NCBI GenBank assembly: GCA_963511305.1
Contig: CAUPIJ010000026.1
Coordinates: 1-27,427, forward strand
DNA length: 27,427 nt
Source: Propionimicrobium sp963511305
GTDB taxonomy: Bacteria > Actinomycetota > Actinomycetes > Propionibacteriales > Propionibacteriaceae
Direction: 5' to 3'
Shown: piece after piece, positions 15,207 to 23,600 of the stretch
Numbering within the stretch: position 1 is the first letter of the stretch
Layout: each line of letters begins with the position of its first letter
The notes under the pieces: generated by a model
The model's database searches: none
Seen by the model: only the letters and a program-made list of their open reading frames with translations
Told to the model about the DNA's origin: nothing
Translations under genes and position numbers: made by a program

Positions 15207-17686
15207 TGCTTCGCCATAATCTAGCGGCTGCTGGGCGGGAGCTGCGCTTCCATCCGTCCAGGGTCATCGCGACGATCATCGCGATAGCCATCAGCGTCGG
15301 TTTCATGGCGGCGGTCAGCGTGTTCTTGCAGACCCAGCGTGAGGTCATGGGTAAGCAGCTCGCCCTGCACAGCAGTTCCGCAGATTTGGTCGTCTCTTTA
15401 ACCCCCAATGAGACCGCCACCGAGGACGACGTTCTGAAAACCCTGCAGAGCACCGAGGGCGTCGACGAGTTTTCAACTGTCCATAATCAGTTTTTGCCGC
15501 TGAAGAGCCCCAGCCGCAAGGTGCAGATGTCTAGCGCATACAACCTGCCCAGCGAGAGCTTCCGTTGGACTTCCCTCCGCGAGGGCCAGTGGCCAAAGGA
15601 CTACACCGAGATTGCGATTTCGCCTTCCCTGGCTGTCGACCTTGACACAAAAGTGGGCGACGAGCTCACCGCCGGTGACATGAAGCTGAAGCTCACGGGA
15701 ATAACGGACGACAAGCCCAGCATGTTCTTCAAGCCGGCCTACCTTGCCCCGGCGGACTATTCGTTTGGATACACGCTGTTGGTAAGCGTCTCGGAGGGCT
15801 CCGATCCCGAATCTGTTGCCACGCAACTCAACGACCGCCTGAAGCCTTTTGCCAATGAATCCGGCAACGACGACCCGCTGGCGCAGACCTCCGAGCAGTA
15901 TCAGGAGGACGCCCTGACCGGGCTTTCCAGCGATTTCGACGCAATGCGTAACGTGCTGCTCGTGTTCGCGGGCATCGCCTTGTTGGTTGGCATGATCATC
16001 ATCGCCAACACATTCACGATTCTGCTCGCCCAGCGTCGTCGCCAGATCGGCCTGCTGCGCGCGGTCGGCGCAACCAGTAACCAGGTTCGGGCGCGTTATC
16101 TGACCGAGGCACTCTTGTTGGGCTTCATCGGCTCCGCGCTGGGCATCGGCCTCGGTGTGCTCATTGCAATCATCGGCTCGCAGTTGACAGGCACGCTGGC
16201 ATGGGGCATTTCGGTTCCGTGGGGCGAGGTTTGCGTCGAGCTGATCGTGGGCGTGGCCATAACGCTGATCGCCGCGATGGTTCCCGTGCTGCGCACGTCC
16301 AAGGTGCGTCCGCTGGAGGCACTGCGGCCAGTAGCCACGCACGAGGCTGAGAAGCGCAAGATGCTCGTCCGGGCCGTGGTCTGTGGGCTATTCGCGTTGG
16401 CAGCTATCGGTCTGATCGTGGGCTCGATGACCATCGAGTCTCAGGCCCTGCCCCTGGCTATCGCCGGCGCGATGCTGCTGACAATCGCCGTCCTCGCCGG
16501 TTCGCAACTATACATTCCGGCGCTGATCAGGGTGCTGGGCGTGCCGCTTCGGGGCCGTCCGGCCGGCAACCTGGCTGTTGAGAACACGCTTCGAAATCCG
16601 ACGCGCGCTTCGACGACCGCCACGGCACTCATGTTGGCTATCGGTCTGATCGTCACGCTTCAGGTTGGCACTGCCACCGCAGAGAAGACCATGTCTAAAG
16701 CAATCGACGAGAACAACCCCGTCGACCTGTCCGTCTCAACCGCTTACATGCACAACCCGCAGGACGGCTCGCTCACGGGCCCGAAGCCGCTCTCCGAGAG
16801 CGTGCAGAACGAACTGTCTACCCTGCCCAATGTGCGTTCGCAGGCGACGCTGAACGGAGTGGCTGTAAACAGCGGGCAGTACCAACATTTCATCGCGCTC
16901 GGCTGGAATAGCAAAGCCGTTCAGACCGTGCATGAGGCGCCCGAGAAGATCGGCGACGACGTGGCATTGATGAACGATAGCCACGCCGAAAAGGAAATCA
17001 CGCTGACTGGGCCGAGCGGTTCTGTGACGCTGAAAACCGAGGAATCGAAGTATCCGCAAAGCTACGACCAAGTGATTATTAGCGAGTCGAATCTGGCTAA
17101 GCTCGGCGAAAGCCAGCCGATGTCGGTGTGGCTGAAGCTGGATAGCCGCGACGATGTCGCCCAGACGTTAGACCCCATCGGAACCGTCGTGCAGGCGTCT
17201 CCCGACAAGCTAGATGTTTCCGGCAGCGCATTCGACGCGATGATCTTGCAGAAGGTGCTAGACAACATCTTGCTCGTCGTCACGGCGCTCCTTGCCGTCG
17301 CGGTGATCATCGCGTTGATCGGTGTCGGTAACACGTTGACGTTGTCGGTCATTGAGCGAAACCGCGAGACGGCCCTGCTGCGCGCGCTCGGCATGCAGCG
17401 CTCCTCGGTTCGGTTGATGCTCCTGATCGAGGCGCTGCTGCTGGCGTTCGCCGCGGCCCTGGTGGCCGTTGTCTTCGGCGTGTTCTTCGGCTGGTTGGGA
17501 ATCAATTCTTTGCTAGCCCAGATCCAGCATGAAACCAATCAAACGATGTCGAGCTCGTTCGCGATCGATCTGCCGCAGACGCTAGCCATGCTCGCCATCA
17601 CCCTGTTGGCCGCTGGGTTGGCGTCGATTCTGCCGGGCAGACGCGCGGTCAAGGCCAGTCCGACCCAGGCACTTGCCGAGGAATAG
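15206..17686 (+). CDS. FtsX/MacB-like ABC transporter permease
   Basis: This 826-residue permease is coupled to the preceding ATPase by a TAATG overlap. It has about ten membrane helices: 20-42, 248-275, 302-325, 341-363, 388-408, 415-435, 468-488, 686-712, 736-763 and 790-810. Two FtsX domains carry the hallmark loops QRRRQIGLLRAVGAT and ERNRETALLRALGM, each preceded by a large extracellular domain (about 45-245 and 490-685). This duplicated design is typical of Actinobacteria and acts as a monomeric pair of halves. The substrate is unknown. It converges on the sortase gene with a shared terminator between them. Confidence 0.94.
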   Translation: MLRHNLAAAGRELRFHPSRVIATIIAIAISVGFMAAVSVFLQTQREVMGKQLALHSSSADLVVSLTPNETATEDDVLKTLQSTEGVDEFSTVHNQFLPLKSPSRKVQMSSAYNLPSESFRWTSLREGQWPKDYTEIAISPSLAVDLDTKVGDELTAGDMKLKLTGITDDKPSMFFKPAYLAPADYSFGYTLLVSVSEGSDPESVATQLNDRLKPFANESGNDDPLAQTSEQYQEDALTGLSSDFDAMRNVLLVFAGIALLVGMIIIANTFTILLAQRRRQIGLLRAVGATSNQVRARYLTEALLLGFIGSALGIGLGVLIAIIGSQLTGTLAWGISVPWGEVCVELIVGVAITLIAAMVPVLRTSKVRPLEALRPVATHEAEKRKMLVRAVVCGLFALAAIGLIVGSMTIESQALPLAIAGAMLLTIAVLAGSQLYIPALIRVLGVPLRGRPAGNLAVENTLRNPTRASTTATALMLAIGLIVTLQVGTATAEKTMSKAIDENNPVDLSVSTAYMHNPQDGSLTGPKPLSESVQNELSTLPNVRSQATLNGVAVNSGQYQHFIALGWNSKAVQTVHEAPEKIGDDVALMNDSHAEKEITLTGPSGSVTLKTEESKYPQSYDQVIISESNLAKLGESQPMSVWLKLDSRDDVAQTLDPIGTVVQASPDKLDVSGSAFDAMILQKVLDNILLVVTALLAVAVIIALIGVGNTLTLSVIERNRETALLRALGMQRSSVRLMLLIEALLLAFAAALVAVVFGVFFGWLGINSLLAQIQHETNQTMSSSFAIDLPQTLAMLAITLLAAGLASILPGRRAVKASPTQALAEE

Positions 17687-17696
17687 TAAGAAAGAA

Positions 17697-17736
17697 GGAG
17701 GGACCGCTCGGGGAGGGGGGGGAATGCGGTCCCTCC
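17697..17736. terminator. Hairpin between permease and sortase genes
   Basis: GGAGGGACCGC (17697-17707) pairs perfectly with GCGGTCCCTCC (17726-17736). The 18-base loop contains eight consecutive G. On the minus strand it is followed by TTCTTTCTTA, on the plus strand by GTTGGCTTATG, so it fits best as the end of the pilus operon but probably serves both convergent units. Confidence 0.8.
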
Positions 17737-17754
17737 GTTGGCTTATGTTGCCCG

Positions 17755-18720
17755 TCAGTCGGCGCTATCTTCGGCGCCAAGCTCTGCTCGCCTAGCTTTT
17801 GGCTGCGGATCTCCAGCAGAGATTTCAGAATCTTCTTGATCGTCTTGGCCGCTTAAAGATCGTCTCGGCTCTTCGTCGCTTTGATCCGATTTATTTTTGT
17901 TGCGCAACCTCGAGACGGCGATGCCAACGATGGACACCAAACCAATGCCGGCACCCGCGATCAGCAGCCACATCCAGGGCTCCATCTTGGGTTTCCAGGC
18001 GTCATCTGCGTTGTCCTTGCTGGCGTCGTAGGGAATCCTGGTGCCTCGCACGATCAGTCGGTGCGAGTTCACCGCGTAGGGGTAGCAGGTGAGCAGCGTG
18101 ACGTAGTCGCCGCCCTCGACCCTGGACAGATCAGAGACCTCGGTTGGCTCGATGATCTTGATCTGGTCGATCTGGTAGGCCAGGGTCTGGCCGAGCACGT
18201 CGATGTAGAAGACTTCGCCCTCCACCAGGTCAACGAGATGGTCGAAGAGTGTCGCGGTGGCCAGGCCGGTGTGGCCGGTGAGCACCGAGTGGGTGTTTTC
18301 TCCGCCCACGGGCATGGTCGTGCCATAGAGGTGTCCGACGCCGTGCTGCAAAACGTTATCGCCGGTGCCGTGATAGACCGGCAGGTCGATGTCAGCGTCC
18401 GGCACGCGGAGTCTGGCCATCGCGTCGGTCTGGTTTAGCTGGGAGATGTAATCGCGGTAGGCCTTAGAGCCGGGATCTGCGGCAACTTTGAGCAGCCACG
18501 GGTCGAGGATCGGGGTTCCGACCACCTGTTCGTTATATTCTCTGGCGCGCTCGAATGCCTTCTCGATGGTCGACTCGTCCATCTCGCCCATCTGATGCAC
18601 GTACTGCTGGGCGAATTTACGCTGGTGATAGTTGTTGTATTGGGTAGCGATGACGGGGTACGTCATGATCAGCACGCCGACCACCAGCAGGACGACGGCC
18701 CCGACGACGTTGCGTTTCAT
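17755..18720 (-). CDS. Class C (pilus-polymerising) sortase with long C-terminal tail
   Basis: This membrane transpeptidase links pilin subunits. In the 321-residue protein, an N-terminal helix (7-27) precedes a lid with DPW (73-75), which marks class C sortases. The catalytic triad is H150 (LTGHTGL), C212 (TLLTCYP) and R221 (SHRLIVRG). A second helix (249-271) is followed by a 50-residue acidic, Ser/Asp-rich cytoplasmic tail, longer than I expect for the family. It lies last in the tip, shaft, sortase order seen in Actinomyces fimbrial loci. The start ATG has GGAG seven bases upstream. A hairpin between the shaft gene and this gene should reduce its transcription. Confidence 0.95.
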   Translation of the reverse strand: MKRNVVGAVVLLVVGVLIMTYPVIATQYNNYHQRKFAQQYVHQMGEMDESTIEKAFERAREYNEQVVGTPILDPWLLKVAADPGSKAYRDYISQLNQTDAMARLRVPDADIDLPVYHGTGDNVLQHGVGHLYGTTMPVGGENTHSVLTGHTGLATATLFDHLVDLVEGEVFYIDVLGQTLAYQIDQIKIIEPTEVSDLSRVEGGDYVTLLTCYPYAVNSHRLIVRGTRIPYDASKDNADDAWKPKMEPWMWLLIAGAGIGLVSIVGIAVSRLRNKNKSDQSDEEPRRSLSGQDDQEDSEISAGDPQPKARRAELGAEDSAD

Positions 18721-18739
18721 CCGTTACTCCGTTTGGAAA

Positions 18740-18775
18740 CCTGGGTGCCGTCGGAAAGACCGAACAGCACCCAGG
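18740..18775 (-). terminator. Attenuator-like hairpin between shaft pilin and sortase genes
   Basis: CCTGGGTGC (18740-18748) pairs perfectly with GCACCCAGG (18767-18775) around an 18-base loop. On the minus strand it follows the shaft pilin stop by 11 bases and is followed by TTTCC. A partial terminator here would give much pilin mRNA and little sortase mRNA. Confidence 0.7.
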
Positions 18776-18786
18776 CTATGAATTAA

Positions 18787-20526
18787 TTAGTTCTTGACCG
18801 TCTTGCGGCTAGCGGACAGGTACCATCCGATACCGCCACCAATGCAAGCCAGGCCGGCCAGAGCCAGAGCCAGGGTGCCCGCGCCACCGGTCTTCGGCAG
18901 CTCGTTGTCCAGGTTGGACTTCTCGTTGTTCACCGTGTAGGTGAGAGAAGCCGGCTCTTGGGTAGCTTCTTCAATCGCCGTTTCGGTCGTGGTGCCGTCG
19001 GCAGCGGTAACAACCTTCTTGTTGGCCGTCACGTAGAAGTGGATCGGCTGAGCCAACAGGTTGTAGCCCTCAGGAGCCTTGGTCTCAACCAGGCAGTAGC
19101 CCTGCTTTTCGGTCTGGGCCTTGCCGTCGTACCAGTCGGAAGCCTGCAGGCCCTTAACAGTAGCCTTGCCACCGCCGGCGGTGGTCACGCCGGTGTACAG
19201 CGGCTTCGCGCTGGCATTGACGTCGGCATCGTCGCATTTACCGTCCTTGCCGGCCTTGTAGATCGAGAAAACAGCGCCGTCCAGCTTGGTGGCGTTGTTC
19301 TTGGCATCAACCTTTTCGAGGTTCAGATCGCCGTAACGGCTCTCTACCGGGTTCGAGGGGATCGTCTTGCCGGAGTTCGACTCCTCCCAAGGCTTGTTCG
19401 GAATGAAGCTGGCGGTGTTCTCGATGATGCCCTTGGCACCCTCGTCGTTCACCTGCACCTTGATGGTGGTAACCACATCTTTGTCACGGTTGCCCTCGAG
19501 CTTGCCGAGCTGAACACCGTCGGTGGCCGCGTCGGTGTCCTTGAAAGCGATCTCAACCTTGCCATTCTTCGGGTCCGCGTTGGCGATTCCATCGCACGCA
19601 ACAGCATTGCCAGCGATCTTAATGTCGTAGTCGGTGCCACAAGCTAGAGCAGTATCATCCGAGAGCTTCAGATCGATCGACTGAATGTCAACGCGAGGAT
19701 CGATCTCGTCGTAGATCACGTACTTGCCGAGCGGTTCGGAGCCGTCAGTGATCGACGAGGTAATGGTGTAGGTCACCTCGTGCTTGGCAGCTCCACCAAG
19801 CTTGGTGGGGTTAGCATTACCGCCGAAGGTGACGGTGCCCTCGTCCTTGACCTCCTTGGTGATGGTGTCGGACTGGTTCTTCGGGTAGACGTGTACGTCG
19901 TACATCCAGGTCTGCTTGTTGACTGGCTCAGTCATCGGCAAGGTCACCAGGAACGGCTTGGCCGGAGTGACCTTAGCGACATCGATATCCTCAGTCGCAC
20001 CGTTTTCGTGCTTCTTGACGGTAGTCACACCGCTCAGATTCTCAACCACGACGTAGACGCCGACGCCGTTGGCCTTGGTGAAGGTAGCCGTGCCGTCAGC
20101 GCCAGAGGTAACAGTCGCTACCTTGGTCAGCGTCTTACCTGTGATACTCGGCACGTTGTTGGCGACGGTGATGTTGGTCTTGTAAAGCTCAGCCGCGGTC
20201 TTCCAGCCGTCGTTGGTGGTCAGGCTAACGCCCTCGACCTTGTAGATGTCGAACGGCACGCCCTCTAGCGGAGGCTTACTGATGTTCTGGATGGTGCCGT
20301 TGTTCGGCTCGGTGCCGGCAGCGCCATAGAACTTATGGATGGTCAGCTGCACATCAGCTGCACCATTAACTAGGGCAACATTGGCGGTGTGCTCCTGGCT
20401 AGCACCGCTAACCGTGGTCTGAGCACCCGGCGCACCGAAAGCAGGGGTGTAAGCTCCCGCGCCCAGCGCCGCCACCAACATAGCTGCGGCAACGCCTGCC
20501 CCCAGCTTTGATGATTTGCGAATCAT
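18787..20526 (-). CDS. LPXTG major (shaft) pilin, SpaH/EbpB/FimP-like
   Basis: This is the main pilus backbone subunit, exported and polymerised by the adjacent sortase. In the 579 residues, a signal peptide (1-32, ending near FGAPG) is followed by Ig-like pilin domains. The pilin motif VHVYPKN (211-217) carries the linkage lysine K216. A C-terminal CnaB-like domain holds the E-box YCLVETKAPEGY (477-488, E481), and the sorting signal LPKTG (543-547) precedes a hydrophobic helix and a basic tail. Cys pairs at C296/C311 and C431/C478 may form disulfides. The start ATG has AAGGAG about seven bases upstream. It lies 89 bases after the tip gene. Confidence 0.95.
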   Translation of the reverse strand: MIRKSSKLGAGVAAAMLVAALGAGAYTPAFGAPGAQTTVSGASQEHTANVALVNGAADVQLTIHKFYGAAGTEPNNGTIQNISKPPLEGVPFDIYKVEGVSLTTNDGWKTAAELYKTNITVANNVPSITGKTLTKVATVTSGADGTATFTKANGVGVYVVVENLSGVTTVKKHENGATEDIDVAKVTPAKPFLVTLPMTEPVNKQTWMYDVHVYPKNQSDTITKEVKDEGTVTFGGNANPTKLGGAAKHEVTYTITSSITDGSEPLGKYVIYDEIDPRVDIQSIDLKLSDDTALACGTDYDIKIAGNAVACDGIANADPKNGKVEIAFKDTDAATDGVQLGKLEGNRDKDVVTTIKVQVNDEGAKGIIENTASFIPNKPWEESNSGKTIPSNPVESRYGDLNLEKVDAKNNATKLDGAVFSIYKAGKDGKCDDADVNASAKPLYTGVTTAGGGKATVKGLQASDWYDGKAQTEKQGYCLVETKAPEGYNLLAQPIHFYVTANKKVVTAADGTTTETAIEEATQEPASLTYTVNNEKSNLDNELPKTGGAGTLALALAGLACIGGGIGWYLSASRKTVKN

Positions 20527-20559
20527 TTGATTTCTCCTTGGGTTAGATATTTTCTTTTC

Positions 20560-20614
20560 GGCGCCGCAGCGCCAGCTTTCATAGCGTCTTGACGCGTCTC
20601 ACGCGCTTCGCGCG
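20560..20614 (-). promoter_or_regulatory. Cluster of three small hairpins between tip and shaft genes
   Basis: Three perfect 5-bp stems stand in a row: GGCGC/GCGCC (20560-20573), GCGTC/GACGC (20584-20595) and CGCGC/GCGCG (20602-20614). The last begins two bases past the tip stop codon. They lack a T-run, so they are more likely mRNA-processing or stability elements than terminators, and could help raise shaft over tip mRNA. Confidence 0.45.
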
Positions 20615-20615
20615 G

Positions 20616-23600
20616 TTAGCGCTTAAAACGCTTTTTCAGCTTGTCTTTGTTCAAGATGAGGCCAGCCGCAATAAGCAGCGCCACACCAGCCGCTAGATAC
20701 GGGTAGAATCCGCGGCTACCGGACTTCGGCAATACTGCTTTCGCCGAAGTGTTCTCGATATTTAGTTGCACCCCCTTCGAGACCTTTTCTTCGAGTATTT
20801 GCTTACCGGCCTCATCGAGGACGGGTTCCCCTTGCTCATTGACCTTGGGGACTTTCTCGCTAAAGTCCGTGACCGTCAGCAGGTCACCTTCTTTACCGAG
20901 TGGATCATCAGCGGGCCGATCGCCATTCCAAAGTTTGACGCCAGACTCATCAGCTTGAGTCTTCGGGTCATCAGGCGTGATGCGGAATTCGATGGGCCTG
21001 GGCAGCAGAGTGAATCCGGCCGGGGCCTGCCTCTCCAGCAGCCAGTAGCTCTTGTTGTATTCCAACGGCACCGACTTGAACATCGAGCCGCTGATCTTGC
21101 GACCCGGGGCCGAAGGATCCTCGACAGTGTTGTCCAAGAACGAACAGATCTGCTTGGGCAGGCTTCCCGCCGTTGCAACGCCATCGGGATCCGGCACGCA
21201 CACTTCCTTGAAACCGCCGCCCGACGTGGGTTCCGAATCGTAAATCACAAATTCAGCACCCTGAAGATCACATGTGGGCTGATCAGTGTCACAGTTGCGG
21301 GCAAACTTGTGCACCCGGAAATCCACTTTCGGGGGCACAATCGGGATACAAGCCTCATTATTATCTGTGCCGTCCTTATCGGCGGTCATCTCGACCTTAT
21401 TGAACAGACCCTTGCTTGGGTTAGCGCCGGAAGCAGCTTGGCAAGTCTTCAGATCTTCCCATTTAACACTCGCCAAGTCAGCGATCTTGTAATCAATCAA
21501 CGCTTCGATGGTGTAAGTTCCACCAGCTTCAAGCTTGGGGGCAGAGAAAATATATTTTCCTTGACCGTCCTTGGGCCATTCAACCGGCTCTCCTTGAGTA
21601 TCACCAGCCAAGCGATACCGCACATTAGCAACTTCAACTCCGGCAGGCGGTGTGGGCAAGTCCACGACAACGTCACCCGAACCAGCAAATTCACTGATGT
21701 TAGTGACGGTGATCTGGTAAACAGCAGTGCCTTTTCCTTGAGCATCAGGACGCACCGGGTCGCCAATTGGCTTCCAGATACGCTCGCCTACCTTCTTGGC
21801 AGTTCTCGCTTTAACGTCTTCTTCAGTTGCGGCCGCGGCAGCCAGCTTTTGAATCTTGAATTCCGGGGAACTGATAAACCACTTATCAGTGTCATTTACT
21901 CGATGCTCTGATCTGTTGCCTTTAGCTTCGACGCGAGCAATATTCTCAGTTGGGCCATAGATGTTAGCTGAACAGGTGTATTTCCATGCTTCACCAGGGA
22001 GATCACCGTTAGGCCCATCAAGCAGCCCGTCCTCATTAACATCACCAATATTAACTTCTTTAGTGATTGGTTTACCCTGGCCATCAACCTTCGGGCTGCC
22101 ATCCTCTTCACGCTCAGCGACGGTCTTAGTGACCGGACGCACCGCGCTAGCACCTTTGTCGTCAACACACTTATCGTCAGTTACGGTGACGTCTTTAAGT
22201 GGCTCAGTGCCAACCAAACTCTGCCAATGCTCTTCCTTAAGAGGCGAGTTGGCAGGCACCCTAGTCACCGAAGTAACTGGTAGTTTCTTCTCTGCTGCCT
22301 GACCCTCCGCAACGTCCAAGGTCTTATTAAACCTTGGTTCTTCAGGCAAACCTTTCGGCTGATCGGTCTTAGCATTGTTGAATTTCTGCTGGGTTGGGTT
22401 AGTGGTCACAGTGTATTCGTAAGTAACCTCTTCACCAGCCCTAGCCACATTCGTCTTGACGGCGGACTCGCCAGATTCACTAACGCTTACCGCTTTCTTG
22501 TCGATGCCAACGTTCGGCTCAACCACCAGCGTGCACGAAGAATCAGCAAAACCCGGCTTCGACGGATCATCAGAAAGTTGCGCAACTTTACCGACGAAAG
22601 TGCCTTGAGCTTGGTTACAGACTTGCTTGTTCGTGCTCGCTTTCTGAGGGTAATCAGGTTTCACTTTGAACCGGATGATTATTGGCGGCGGGGCCTGCTT
22701 CTCACCTGGTTTCTGGTAGTCGATAACCCCCTCGTTAGTTACCGAAGGCGACTTAATTAATTTCGGCTCGTGGAAGTAGGTCGTACCATTTGAATTATCG
22801 GGTAATTTTTTCCAGACCACTTCAGTTGGCTCTAACAAATTGCCTTCAGCATCTGTTTTCCCAACCGTCATCTCCATCGAACCTGGCACATAGGTCGCGT
22901 CAGCCGGCATCAAGTCTTTGAACCTCATATCAATCGCGTGGAGGTTACCGACGTTTTCGATGGTGATTTCGTAAGTGATCTCTTCACCGGGAATCGGGCC
23001 GCCGCTAGGCGAGGCCTTCTTATCAATACGCAACTCAGGCTTAGGCAGCGCGCACGAGGCAAGGTCGTGAATATTTGTACCAGCTTCGCCAACATCAGTG
23101 GCTCTACCGGTGCCGGTATCGACTAAGTAGAGGTGACTGGAATTGTCTGTGTAGTTATAAGCATCACGCTGACGGCTATCGGTGGCCCAGAGGTTACCTT
23201 TTTCGTCGAAAGCTAAACCGACATATTCGTGCGGTCCCATTTCTCCGACGAAGACCGCAACTGCACCTTCATTTGCACCATTATTGTCATCAACCAGTTG
23301 CGAACGAGGCACCACGTACAATTCACCTGGGCCCTTACCACCGCCAACCACAGAGGTGATAACCCACATATTGCCAAGCCCGTCAAAGGCTAAGTCCCCA
23401 GAACCTTTTTGAGCGAAATTACCGTGGCCTGCAGGTAACTTGAAGGTGCCGTGGTATTCCCGCACCATGCCATCTTTTATGGTGTTACCTTCAGCATCCA
23501 CCTGGAATTTGTATGAATAAATTTGCGCGTTATTGTCCAGAGTCCAAAGGGTGTGTTCAGCATCAAACCCAAGTCGGACCATGGAACTTGCCTGGTCTGG

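Noticed and set aside
15473..16342. 289-codon minus-strand open frame within the permease gene
   Set aside because: Translation is Arg/Gln/His-rich and unrelated to any family; the plus-strand permease with clear FtsX features explains the region.
20766..21911. 381-codon plus-strand open frame opposite the tip pilin gene
   Set aside because: It lies fully inside the sequence coding the SpaA and DUF11-like domains and has no ribosome binding site or domain.
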